This document shows, one piece after another, positions 54,165 through 63,900 of a stretch of DNA of 64,000 bases. The stretch lies in the NCBI RefSeq assembly GCF_010820665.1, contig NZ_JAAIKC010000003.1:62001-126000 (forward strand), written 5' to 3'. Both the position numbers and the translations under genes were made by a program. The notes beneath the pieces are model-generated. The model made no database searches, was not told where the DNA came from, and saw nothing but the letters and a program-made list of their open reading frames with translations. Numbering within the stretch: the first letter of the stretch is position 1; the number at the start of each line of letters is the position of its first letter. The DNA is from Paenibacillus sp. SYP-B3998 (GTDB lineage: Bacteria; Bacillota; Bacilli; Paenibacillales; NBRC-103111).

Positions 54165-55250
54165 TTATATAAAAACAGGCATAGGATCCTTTTTAGCCTG
54201 ATTTTCAATGATCTTGTTATCAGCTGCTGTAAATACGGAAATCTGATGGATCAAAATGTTGACTTCATCGCCTGGTTGATACAATCGCTCTTTTACGGAT
54301 TGATAAGCGAATAGCTTAATTGGACCTGTCTCAATTTCCAAATACCATGAATCTCCTCGAAAATGAACATGTGATACTTTGCCTGATTCGCCTGCAGTTG
54401 CAAGATTTGTTGTATCGTGCGGACGAACTTCAATTGACTCAGGACGAATAAGCACATTTACATCAGGCAGCCATTTTCCCTCATTTTGGATTTCTGCAAG
54501 GTAAGGGAAGCCGTGAAATGGCACATATTGGGCGATAACATTGGATTCTCCGATAAAAGAGGCGACGAACGACGACGTAGGCTTTGTGTAAATTTCCCAG
54601 GGACTGCCTTGCTGCTCGATTCTACCTTGTTGGACGATAATAATCTCATCGGCAACTTCGATAGCTTCATCTTGATCATGGGTAACAAACAGGGTAGTTA
54701 CTTTAAATTCGTCAATGAGATTACGCAGCCACAGGCGAAGCTCTTTGCGAATCTTTGCATCAATTGCGGCGAAAGGCTCATCAAGCAGCAGCAGCTGGGG
54801 CTCTGGAGCAAGTGCTCTGGCAAAGGCGACACGCTGCCTTTGACCACCAGAGAGTTGGTGCGGATATTTACGTTCACTGCCCGCCAAGCCCATTAATCCA
54901 AGTAAGTATGTAACTCGTTCTTGGATAAACTCTTTTGACTTCTTCAATACTTTTAATCCGTATGCGACGTTATCATAAACGGTCATATGCTTGAACAACG
55001 CATAGTTTTGGAATACAAAGCCAATTCCTCTTTCTTGTACGGAAAGATTAGTAGCTTGCTTGCCATCGAAGTAAATGTCACCAGTAGTGGGACTTTCTAA
55101 TCCAGATAACATCCGTAGGATGGAGGTTTTGCCGCCTCCGCTAGGCCCGATTAAACCTACAAGATGACCTTTGGTTATGCTGAAATTAACGTCTTTTATG
55201 GCGTGAAATTGTCCGAAATGTTTGTTTAAGTTTTTAACTTCAATATGCAT
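54165..55250 (-). CDS. cysA: Sulfate ABC transporter ATPase
   Basis: A 361-residue ABC ATPase of the CysA type: Walker A GPSGGGKTS, signature LSGGQRQRVA, Walker B LLLLDEPFAAID, then a C-terminal regulatory domain (about 235-350) of the TOBE type. It energises the permeases CysT and CysW with Sbp, so sulfate or thiosulfate is the likely substrate. Specificity between sulfate and thiosulfate cannot be told. Confidence 0.94.
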   Translation of the reverse strand: MHIEVKNLNKHFGQFHAIKDVNFSITKGHLVGLIGPSGGGKTSILRMLSGLESPTTGDIYFDGKQATNLSVQERGIGFVFQNYALFKHMTVYDNVAYGLKVLKKSKEFIQERVTYLLGLMGLAGSERKYPHQLSGGQRQRVAFARALAPEPQLLLLDEPFAAIDAKIRKELRLWLRNLIDEFKVTTLFVTHDQDEAIEVADEIIIVQQGRIEQQGSPWEIYTKPTSSFVASFIGESNVIAQYVPFHGFPYLAEIQNEGKWLPDVNVLIRPESIEVRPHDTTNLATAGESGKVSHVHFRGDSWYLEIETGPIKLFAYQSVKERLYQPGDEVNILIHQISVFTAADNKIIENQAKKDPMPVFI

Positions 55251-55354
55251 CGGTTGTTCCTCCTAAGCGTTTCCTTTGGGAAAACTTTATTCTTAAGTGT
55301 CTGCTATGGTTCATCTATAGGAAAACTATTTTCGTTAGCACTGACTTAAGCAAA

Positions 55355-56158
55355 CTAACTGCGCAACCGTTCGCTGCGATGTTTCATCCATTCCAAAATT
55401 AATAAAATAGCAATTGACACAACACCAAGCACGAAGGCAAGGCTGTTAGCCGCAACGGAATTGAAGTTTTCTGCATCCTGATAAACAAGCGTTGTAGCTG
55501 TTTGTGTTTTGCCAATAATATTACCGGAAACAACGAGGATAGATCCAAACTCTCCAAGCGATCTAGCGATCGTAAGAATCAGCCCGTAGAGAACCCCCCA
55601 GCGAATAGAAGGCCAAGTAATTTGCGTGAAGGTCCTCCAAGGACTCGCGCCGAGAGTTGCAGAGGCTTCTTCAGATTGTGTGCCAATCTCTTCCAGAAGA
55701 GGAACAACTTCACGAACCATCAAAGGAAAAGTAATAAACATGGTTGCTAGGATCATTCCTGGCAACGCGTAAACAATTTTGATATCATGCGCTTCAAAGA
55801 ATGTACCAAGCGCTGTATTTGGACCGAATATAAGAATAACCATCAGCCCGACAATGATTGGCGACACGGCAAAAGGAAGGTCGATTAAGGCATTGATGAG
55901 CGGCTTGAGCCAACGTGAGATCCAAGACCCGCGAACGATTTCCATAGAAACATAGACACCAACTATTGCATTAAGTAAAGTAACTACGACTACAATAAGG
56001 AGCGAAATATACATAGCGTGAATGGCTTCGGGACGAACGAGAGCTTCAAAGAAAGGACCAATCCCTTCTTGAAATGCGCCTACGGATATACCAAGAAAAG
56101 GAAGGATGATAAGAAGGAAGATGACGAGAAAGGAAAAACCGATAAGGAGTTTTCTCAT
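55355..56158 (-). CDS. cysW: Sulfate ABC transporter permease CysW
   Basis: A 267-residue permease with six predicted helices. The coupling EAA loop is EEIGTQSEEASATLGASPW and the family motif LGEFGSILVVSGN is present. The ATG overlaps the cysT stop by four bases. Confidence 0.9.
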   Translation of the reverse strand: MRKLLIGFSFLVIFLLIILPFLGISVGAFQEGIGPFFEALVRPEAIHAMYISLLIVVVVTLLNAIVGVYVSMEIVRGSWISRWLKPLINALIDLPFAVSPIIVGLMVILIFGPNTALGTFFEAHDIKIVYALPGMILATMFITFPLMVREVVPLLEEIGTQSEEASATLGASPWRTFTQITWPSIRWGVLYGLILTIARSLGEFGSILVVSGNIIGKTQTATTLVYQDAENFNSVAANSLAFVLGVVSIAILLILEWMKHRSERLRS

Positions 56159-56961
56159 GCTAGCCGCCCCTTTCCGCGTGTCAGCACGTTAATGATCCAA
56201 AGAATTAAAAGTGATAACGTCAGCAGAACGACCGATATAGCAGCTGCGCCCTCTGGATTGTAATTCTGTGTTTCGCCGTATATATAAACCGATGCAACCA
56301 TTGTTTTACCAGGCAAATTACCCGAGATGAGGGAAATGGCGCCAAACTCGGCCAGTGATCTTGAGAATGCAAGCATACTTCCTGCTAGGATACCGGGAAA
56401 TATGGCTGGAAAGATAATTTTCCAGAACGTATAAAATCTACCCGCTCCAAGTGTAAAACTAGCCTGTTCTTCACCAGGATCTAGCTGTTCTAACAGCGGT
56501 TGTACCGTCCTGATGACAAACGGAAAAGTAACAAAGACGAGTCCAATAACGATTGCGGTTTGGTTGTAAAGTAAAGTTATGCCCATATGATCGAGCCAGA
56601 TACCGAGTGGACTCTTCGGTCCCAATAAAGTCAAGAACATCAGCCCTGCTACAGAGGTCGGAAGAGAAAAAGGAAGGTCGACCATGCTGTTTAGAATACT
56701 TTTACCGCGGAACGTATACCGCACGAGTACATAAGCGATGATGGTGCCAACCACAGCCTCTATCAAGGTAGATATGATGCTGAGCTTTACAGTCAGTAAA
56801 ATGGATTTCCAGGCTAAGGGACCCGTTACTTCTTGTAAGAAAGGCTGCCATCCCAAAGAAAACCCTTTGACATAGATGGAACCGATTGGCAGCAGCAGAA
56901 GAACGATCAAATAGCCAATAAGCACAGAACGAACCGTAGCCTTAAACACGTTATTGCCCAC
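56155..56961 (-). CDS. cysT: Sulfate ABC transporter permease CysT
   Basis: A 268-residue permease with six predicted helices. The EAA loop is EQLDPGEEQASFTLGAGRF, followed by SLAEFGAISLISGN. The start is GTG 56961, six bases after AGGTGG; a longer GTG at 56988 lacks a site. It is the first gene of the sulfate operon. Confidence 0.9.
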   Translation of the reverse strand: MGNNVFKATVRSVLIGYLIVLLLLPIGSIYVKGFSLGWQPFLQEVTGPLAWKSILLTVKLSIISTLIEAVVGTIIAYVLVRYTFRGKSILNSMVDLPFSLPTSVAGLMFLTLLGPKSPLGIWLDHMGITLLYNQTAIVIGLVFVTFPFVIRTVQPLLEQLDPGEEQASFTLGAGRFYTFWKIIFPAIFPGILAGSMLAFSRSLAEFGAISLISGNLPGKTMVASVYIYGETQNYNPEGAAAISVVLLTLSLLILWIINVLTRGKGRLA

Positions 56962-57014
56962 GTTACACCACCTAATAATATTAATCACAGTGAATTACTC
57001 GGAATAATACAATG

Positions 57015-57044
57015 AATATACCAGTCGCTTGGTTCTTTTGTCAA
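57015..57044 (-). promoter_or_regulatory. Promoter of the sulfate operon
   Basis: On the minus strand TTGACA (57039-57044), 18 bases, TATATT (57015-57020), about 50 bases before the GTG of cysT. I could not recognise a CymR or CysL site with confidence. Confidence 0.7.
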
Positions 57045-57087
57045 TCATGAATTGCATTTTTTTATACATAATTTTAAAAAATTCATA

Positions 57088-57125
57088 GAAAAAGGCAGCA
57101 CCCCTTTACGAAGGCTGCTGCCAAT
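57088..57125 (-). terminator. Terminator of the chitinase gene
   Basis: On the minus strand GGCAGCA pairs with TGCTGCC across a loop with a further AAGG/CCTT pairing, followed by TTTTTC. Confidence 0.88.
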
Positions 57126-57149
57126 TCGAGTATCGACACTCTTTATCCT

Positions 57150-59069
57150 TTAAGGCGTTAATTTAGGAAGCGTTGGTATAGTTGCATTGCAATTTCCAGA
57201 CAACGGCAAGTTACTGCAAACGTATTGCCCAGCGCTATTCTCTGTGGCTGCGCCAGCAGGTGCCGGTTGGTTAACACGCTGTTTCCAAAGCTGCCAGAGC
57301 ATGAAGCCATCGAATGATTGACCCTTGTTCTTAATGTAATTAACGAGCGTCTCAACGTTGTAGTATTGGGAGGCGTTGTTGTTGAGACCGTTAAGCATTT
57401 CGGCATCGTATACTGCACCAGCTACAGCGTTAAGCTTAAGAACCGCGCCTCCAGCGCCTTCAGGAGCGATTTCCATACCTACGTTGATCGGTCCAGCATA
57501 AATGGCTCGATACGCTTCATAGCCTTCACGAGGGTCATAGTATTCGCCGCCATCGTAGGACATTAGATTAATGAAGTCGATTTTGCTGCCTTGATCCTTC
57601 ACAACCCGGTACATGGTTCCGCCAAATGGAGAGCCCCACTGTACTTTTCCTTCTTCAAATGGGGTGTTTTTCACGTAATATGCACCAGTTGACCAACCGG
57701 CGATGGAAATTTTCAAATTCGCGTTACGCGAATGAATTTCGTTATACAAGCTGGTAATGATAGAAGAAATTTGGGCGTCTTTGGAGCAACTAAACTGTTC
57801 CGAGGTTAATTTGTTACAGCTGCTTCCGCTAGATTCCCAGTCAATATCAACGCCTGAAGCTCCCAAGTCAAGCGCCAAATTAACAACGTGAGGAGCGCTG
57901 AATGAAGCCCATTGATTTCCTTGACTGTAAGACCAGCCGCCGATGGAAACCCATGATTCTGTACCACGTGCTTTTAGTGCTGCAATATTGCTGCGCAAAT
58001 CTTGGGCTTGCTGCGCGGTGAACTTCTTTTGACCATTATTCGTTGCAGCGCCTTCAAAGAATTCGAAGCCTGCTACGGCTTGATCGAACGCATATGAACC
58101 TAATTGATAATTAGTATCCGGTTTGGCAAAAGCAAGATTGATACTAGTGATATAATTCGGTATGTTTTCTAATTTCAGATCGTAAATGCTTGTATTCCAT
58201 GTACTTGCATAGGTCACGTATTTACGGGTTGAAGGTTGTGGGTTGCCAGGTTGAGTTGTAGCACTGATTTGATTGCTCGCGCTGGAAATATTTCCGGCCG
58301 CATCCTTGGCTTTTACTGTAAACGTGTAGGCTGTGCTAGGCAGCAATCCGTTTATAGTTGCGGTTGTGCCTGTTACGTTGGAAGCAAGAGCAGCCCCGTT
58401 GTAAACGTCGTAACCTGTTACGCCTACATTGTCAGTAGAAGCTCCCCATGTAAGGGTCACACTGTAAGCTGTAGTTCCGGCAGCTGCGAGTGAACTTGGC
58501 GCAGAGGGTGCTTGTGTATCGGCAGGTGTCGCCGGATTCGTCGTTATTATTAGCGCATTGCTTGCGCCTGAAATATTGCCAGCCGCATCCTTGGCTTTTA
58601 CTGTGAACGTATAAGCTGTATTTGCTGCTAAACCGCTTACAATTGCGGATGTGCTAGTTGCCGTAGCGGCGAGTGTCGAGCCGTTATAGATGTTGTATCC
58701 AGTAACAGCGATATTATCGGTGGAAATGCTCCACGACAAGGCTACGCTTGTCTGCGTTTTGCTTGTTGAAACGAGGTTGGCAGGTATACTTGGCGCTTGC
58801 GTATCCGTATTACCCCCACCGGCAATTTCACTCCATAGTGCAGGGACATTCGAAGGCTCCCAACCTTGCAAAGCTGTATGCGGTTGCATACATTGATACG
58901 TTTTGGCCGCATAGGTGACTTGATCCCCCGCTTTGTAAGTGGTGTTAGCTTGCCAATCAGATGTCGCACCCGAGGATGTGGAGGCAAATGACGGGAATAA
59001 GGAAAAACATAAGAGGGCGATAATAAGGAAAATGATAGGTTTACGTTTGAATAATGGATGGGTTAACAT
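57150..59069 (-). CDS. Secreted GH18 chitinase with chitin-binding and FN3 domains
   Basis: A 639-residue exported enzyme that hydrolyses chitin. The order is: signal peptide (1-about 30), a CBM5/12 chitin-binding domain (about 36-85, WQANTTYKAGDQVTY, YQCMQPHTALQGWEP), two fibronectin type III domains (about 92-180 and 188-275), and a GH18 catalytic barrel (about 280-610) with SWVSIGGWSYS and the acid Glu in GVDIDWES. The start ATG follows AAAGGAG. The two FN3 domains share their length and ends (YTFTVKAKDAAGNIS), a recent duplication. Confidence 0.95.
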   Translation of the reverse strand: MLTHPLFKRKPIIFLIIALLCFSLFPSFASTSSGATSDWQANTTYKAGDQVTYAAKTYQCMQPHTALQGWEPSNVPALWSEIAGGGNTDTQAPSIPANLVSTSKTQTSVALSWSISTDNIAVTGYNIYNGSTLAATATSTSAIVSGLAANTAYTFTVKAKDAAGNISGASNALIITTNPATPADTQAPSAPSSLAAAGTTAYSVTLTWGASTDNVGVTGYDVYNGAALASNVTGTTATINGLLPSTAYTFTVKAKDAAGNISSASNQISATTQPGNPQPSTRKYVTYASTWNTSIYDLKLENIPNYITSINLAFAKPDTNYQLGSYAFDQAVAGFEFFEGAATNNGQKKFTAQQAQDLRSNIAALKARGTESWVSIGGWSYSQGNQWASFSAPHVVNLALDLGASGVDIDWESSGSSCNKLTSEQFSCSKDAQISSIITSLYNEIHSRNANLKISIAGWSTGAYYVKNTPFEEGKVQWGSPFGGTMYRVVKDQGSKIDFINLMSYDGGEYYDPREGYEAYRAIYAGPINVGMEIAPEGAGGAVLKLNAVAGAVYDAEMLNGLNNNASQYYNVETLVNYIKNKGQSFDGFMLWQLWKQRVNQPAPAGAATENSAGQYVCSNLPLSGNCNATIPTLPKLTP

Positions 59070-59425
59070 GAATACACTCCTTTGGTTTGTTAACTATTTA
59101 GTGGCTATTGCTTGTGAATCCTGAGGAAAATCCCCCTTTCTATAAGAGGTTGGTAAAGTGAGAGATAGCAAATATCGCTATATTTATTTTTTTACATTTC
59201 ATGCTTAGGAACAAGGGGAAATATGACAAATTCGGGGTTATAATTAAACTATTCCTTATTAAAAAGAACATGGAAAACAAGAAAAATGTAAAATGAAATA
59301 ATCGTTGACGCCAAGAAAGCACGGTGCTACGATTAAATCACATATTAATCCCAAGTATTTAAGTGTGAATTAGTGCGAATAAGAGCAAATACATATAAAT
59401 AAATTAGTCAACCAGATGACTGGAG
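59070..59425. other. Upstream region of the chitinase
   Basis: No coding frame. It holds the chitinase leader on the minus strand and A/T-rich sequence. The inverted repeat ATAGC-N7-GCTAT at 59165-59181 may be an operator. No catabolite-response element could be identified by eye. Confidence 0.4.
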
Positions 59426-59482
59426 ACTTCCTTTCTCGCTTCTCCCTATGAAGTAGAATAGGAAGTTTTTTTGTAGGGAGAA
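59426..59482 (+). terminator. Terminator/antiterminator-like leader before the ABC remnant
   Basis: ACTTCCT (59426-59432) pairs with AGGAAGT (59460-59466) before a T run (59466-59472). TTCTCCCTA (59440-59448) in its loop is complementary to TAGGGAGAA (59474-59482) downstream. This looks like an old leader attenuator. Only the terminator stem is clear. Confidence 0.55.
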
Positions 59483-59506
59483 ACGTAGTATTGGGGGGGA
59501 ATCGTA

Positions 59507-59812
59507 ATGAGCAGTAGTGTTGGAGGGGTTCAGCTTCATGTTCGTAATGTGAACAAAACGTTCGGGGCCGGATCGGTACTTTCTGGAATCGATCTGAACA
59601 TTAAAGAAGGAGAACTCGTTGACTATTTCGAGACAACGATTTGAGATCGATTGCTGGTGAAGCAAGCGTATGAATTTGAAGATCAGGAGAGGGATACTCC
59701 ATCTAACCAACGTGAGAAATCCTCAGATACGACTATAAGAACTAAAGGTTGGGTACAATCAGGAGGGAGGCTGTGGCTTGAAGGAATTACCACTTACTTA
59801 CGTGAAGGCTAA
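59507..59812 (+). pseudogene. Decayed ABC transporter ATPase (SsuB-like) N-terminus
   Basis: The ATG follows a strong GGGGGGGA. Residues 1-38 read like an ABC ATPase start (VQLHVRNVNKTFGAG, IDLNIKEGE). The frame diverges just before the expected Walker A and meets TGA at 59642-59644; it continues open in the same frame to 59812. Walker A, signature and Walker B are all missing. I read it as an internal deletion in a nitrate/sulfonate-type ATPase gene. Confidence 0.6.
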
Positions 59813-59963
59813 TCAAGCTTTAGGTTGGGTTGTTATTGGGTATGTTTTTACTGGATTCTTACTGTTGGCTGCGGGAGCTGCCTTGTTAGGTTATTGCATA
59901 GGATGTAAGATATATTATCCGTATAAGATTTTCTTGAATAAACAGCGTTCGCGACGCAGTTGA
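59778..59963 (+). CDS. Small membrane protein, 61 residues
   Basis: A TTG start eight bases after GGAGGGAGG. One long hydrophobic region (about 15-45, GWVVIGYVFTGFLLLAAGAA) may form one or two helices, and the tail is basic (NKQRSRRS). No family is recognised. It overlaps the end of the ABC remnant frame and could be a leftover of a lost permease. Confidence 0.5.
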   Translation: MKELPLTYVKANQALGWVVIGYVFTGFLLLAAGAALLGYCIGCKIYYPYKIFLNKQRSRRS

Positions 59964-59965
59964 AA

Positions 59966-59999
59966 GTAAGGCTCCCCCTTCTAAGGCGGGAGTCTTTTC
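59966..59999 (+). terminator. Terminator before the HAD gene
   Basis: AAGGCTCCC pairs with GGGAGTCTT (one G-T wobble), followed by TTCT; T-poor, moderate. Confidence 0.55.
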
Positions 60000-60025
60000 T
60001 ACTTAAAATCGGGGGGAGCTAGGTG

Positions 60026-60700
60026 ATGTTTGAAAGAGGTAAGATCAGTTGGATCTTTTTTGATGTGGGAGATACTTTAGTGGATGAGGCTGCCCCTTAT
60101 GAAAGCATCATTGATCAGTTCGTCCACTATGCGAATGAGCGGGGGTATAGCATCGACAAAGCTTCTGTCTATGCAGGAATTCAAGAAGGTTTCGAAGCAC
60201 TACATCCATCCCCTATGAAGTTGTTCATGGAGACACAGATTACTTCTGATGAAGATCTGGTATACATTCGTAAAAGCATGAAGTATGAGAAGCATCTAGA
60301 ACGCCCCTTTGCAGAAGCAGTAGCTGTACTTGCCAAGCTTGCGGAACGTTATCAGATTGGGATTATCGCTAATCAGAGTGCGGGAACAGCAGCACGACTT
60401 GAGCAGTATGGGTTGCTGCCGCACATTTCTGTCGTATGCTCATCGGCTGAAGTTGGGGTTTCTAAGCCTGACCTGAAGTTTTTTCAAATGGCTTTGGATG
60501 AAGCGGGCTGCTCACCTGAGCAAGCTATTATGGTCGGTGATCGTATCGACAATGATATTTTACCGGCTCATGCTCTGGGTATGGGAACAATTTGGGTCAG
60601 ACAGGGGCTTGCTCGCAAGCAGCCTGTTCCATGGGCAGGCGTCTCTCCAGATGTAATCGTGGAGCATTTGGCAGAGATAGGGCCTATTTTGCTTGACTAA
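60026..60700 (+). CDS. HAD-family hydrolase
   Basis: A 224-residue HAD phosphatase. Motif I is FFDVGDTLVDE, motif II IGIIANQSAGT, motif III the Lys in GVSKPDLKFF, motif IV MVGDRIDND. The Asp at +2 of motif I is present. The substrate is unknown. ATG 60026 is chosen over GTG 60023 because GGGGGGAG lies seven bases before it. It is a second HAD gene, not a close copy of that at 1530. Confidence 0.85.
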   Translation: MFERGKISWIFFDVGDTLVDEAAPYESIIDQFVHYANERGYSIDKASVYAGIQEGFEALHPSPMKLFMETQITSDEDLVYIRKSMKYEKHLERPFAEAVAVLAKLAERYQIGIIANQSAGTAARLEQYGLLPHISVVCSSAEVGVSKPDLKFFQMALDEAGCSPEQAIMVGDRIDNDILPAHALGMGTIWVRQGLARKQPVPWAGVSPDVIVEHLAEIGPILLD

Positions 60701-60775
60701 TAAATAATGAGCGTAAGTATTTTTTCTACGTACCCAAGGAGTAGGATTTGATGAGCAACTGTCGAATGAAAGTAG

Positions 60776-60837
60776 TTAGGAAAGCAACAGCGAAGAGGAG
60801 CTTGGCCGAGATAAGTCGGTTACGGCTTCTTTTTTCT
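60776..60837 (+). terminator. Terminator or attenuator before the hybrid kinase
   Basis: AAGAGG and GGCCGA pair with TCGGTT and CTTCTT with an internal loop, followed by TTTT. It ends the HAD transcript or lies in the kinase leader. A 31-codon frame with AAGGAG (60736-60741) begins at ATG 60751 and runs through the hairpin. Confidence 0.55.
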
Positions 60838-60918
60838 ATTGGATGAGTCTTGAAAGAGACGTACGCTTTGGATGCAGGCTGTTTTTTACAGAAAACGCAT
60901 AGGAGGTTGTAAGCAGCG

Positions 60919-63900
60919 ATGAAGAGAGGAGTACAATGGTTTCTTGCTAGTTGCATCTATGTTGCTTTTGCACAAATAGCTAATGCGCAAACAGAAGATT
61001 TGGGGATGAAGCTCAAAATATGTCAGGAAACGTATCAGGCAGCAGTCATTGGCGATGAGGTGGATGAATACCCCAAATGGTCGATGGACGAACTCAAGGT
61101 CAGTATGGATGCAGCCCAATCTTTACAAAACAACCCGCAGGCAAATTCCCATGAAAATGAGGTTGTAATGGCCCAACTAACTAAAGCAATGAATGATTTA
61201 ACGGCTTCTAAGATAACTAAAATCGTAAGTATGCCGGAAAAACCGGTTCTTATTCACGATAATACGACCGGGGATACGAGCTACAATATGTGGTGGGGGA
61301 ATAATGGGACGGAATGGAAGCTATATGAAAAAGTAGATCAGCAGGATTTCCACCCTATAGAGCAAGGTAACGCTCAAGATTTAACGCCTAATCCACAAAA
61401 ATTCAAGGTAGCTTTAAAAAATAAGGATTATAACACCTACACGTATTATGCCGAACTATCAAATAGCTATGGCGTAACGAAAAGCGCCCCCCTTACAATT
61501 ACGCTAAAAGAACCTAACAATATAAAACCGGGAAAACTGGATTTACGGTACAGTCCGAATCAAAATGACGGGTACGAAGTGGCCATGAATATGTGGCAAG
61601 GAAGCAATGGAACTTCGTGGAAATTATACGAAAAGAAGGGGGAAGGGAAGTTTGAGCTTTTTCAGTCGGGTAATTTGATAGATCGCACGCCAGAAGCGCA
61701 AACAATTACGCAGACTTTTCGTGACAAAGCCTATGGGACCTATTTCTATTATGCTGAATTAAGCAATAAATATGGAGTTTCTCAAAGCGACATTATTAAG
61801 GTAGAGCACGCTGCTCCTTGGTGGCTGACAGGTTGGGCTAAGACACTTTTCATTCTTATTCTCGCGGCAGTCACCTATATGGTCTTTTCGATGCGATTAA
61901 GGGGTCAACGATTGAAATTAGACACGCAAGAGCGAGAATTGCAGTGGCAATATGAGTTTAATCGCCAACTGCAGCAATTAAATGCCCGTAAGGATGAATT
62001 TCTGACCAGAACCTCGCACGAACTGAGAACGCCTTTGCACGGTATGATCGGAATAGCTGAATCTATTGTAGATAGAGTTAACGGTGATCCAAAAGCGATT
62101 CGTAAAGATCTACAACTCATTATCAGCAGCGGCCAAAGGTTATCTCGTTTAGTTAATGACATCCTTGATTTTCATCAATTAAAACATAATGAATTAGACC
62201 TTTCACGTAAATCTGTTGATATGCAAAAGTTAGTTGATGTCGTGTTCCAACAACTTTATGTGCTTACGCGTGGAAAAGATGTCGAACTGGAAAATCGATT
62301 AGAAGCTGATTTATCTTTCGCTTATGTGGATGAAGACCGTATGTTTCAAGTGATGCATAATATAATTGGAAACGCTATCAAATTTACACCCTCAGGAAGC
62401 ATAGTTGTTTCCGGCAAATTTAATCGTCATGAGCTAGAGATTACGATCGAAGATACAGGGATTGGAATACCTGAAGATCAACTGGACGTCATCTTTATGC
62501 CGTTTGAACAAGGTGTGCATCCGCAGACGGGACGTTACGAAGGCACAGGGCTTGGTTTATCGATTACAAAGCAGTTGATTGAACTGCATGGAGGTCGATT
62601 GACGGTACAATCGCAGAAAGGACAGGGAAGCCGATTTGTATTCAACATGCCAATAGATGAAGTGAATAACGCCGTTGCACCAAGATCTTGTAGGCCAGAA
62701 AGAACAGATGAGCAGGTTCAGATAAGGCTTGAAATACCTCTAATCCTAGATGAACCAGGGATAAGCGACGTGGAGGGAGGCTGTTTTTGCGCTAGTGAAA
62801 ACAAGTCTTTTCGAATCTTAGTTGTCGATGATGATGCAGTGAACCTTCAGATTATTGCCAATCATTTATCTGCTAAATCTTGGGAAGTTAAGCTTGCGCT
62901 GGATGGTCGGGAGGCGTTCGAACTTATGGTAGGAACGCAATTTGATTTGATATTACTAGACATTATGATGCCTCATATGAGTGGATACGATGTATGTCAA
63001 CAAATTCGAGCTCGTAACACATTAAATGAACTGCCCATCCTCTTATTAACGGCGAGGAGCAACCCGGAGGACGTTGCAGAAGGGTTTCGCTGCGGCGCCA
63101 ATGATTATATGGTCAAGCCTTTCACCAAACAGGAATTGTTAGCTCGCATCGAAACCCATCTGGCCCTTGCAGACGGAAATCGTCAATTAAGGATGGCAAA
63201 GATGAGCTTGGAGGGAGAAATTGCGACGCGTCTCAAAATGGATGTTTTACTCGGGGATTTGTCCAAAATTTATAAGGCATCTCACATGCATGATAAAATA
63301 GTGCAGGAAATCTATCAGCTTACTCGCATAGAACAAATCGAAATGCTCACTTACGATCTTCAGAATTGCACGATTCTTAAAGGTTTGGATCAAGTTGAGT
63401 TGCTTGATAGGCATCGGTTTGATCAATTTTTGGCGTCAAAGTGCCATCATCTTACGGCTGGGGAATGGATGGAGTCGGATACAGGGTGCTTGTTATTGCT
63501 TGGGGGTTATGGTCAAGTGCTGCATTTGCTCTGGCTGCCCACAAAGTTGAGTGTGATTTCATTTCAAGATAAATTAACCCTGCAGTTATTGTCCAAATAT
63601 ACAGCAATTTTCTATGAAAATTTGTATCTAATTTCGGATATGGTTCAGCATATTGCAGATCTACAACAACAGGATGCCACTCCCCAGTGGATGAGTAAGT
63701 TGTTTATGCAAATATCCGAGCATGAACGTCGACGCCTATCTTCGGATTTACATGACGAGGTGCTGCAAGAAGTTCTTCGTATGGGAAATGAATTGGGTCG
63801 TTTTCAACATACGCATACAACCGAGGGGATTGCTGTTAATTGGGAGAAAATGAAGATAGACTTAGAAAATCTAGCCTATCTGATTCGGGAAACTTGTAGT

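Noticed and set aside
59408..59710. Minus-strand ORF of 100 codons opposite the ABC remnant
   Set aside because: No ribosome site and no family likeness; the plus strand has a strong site and ABC-type residues.
60720..60840. Possible c-di-GMP riboswitch before the hybrid kinase
   Set aside because: The end of the segment vaguely recalls the GEMM 3' strand, but the required core elements are absent; a terminator explains it better.
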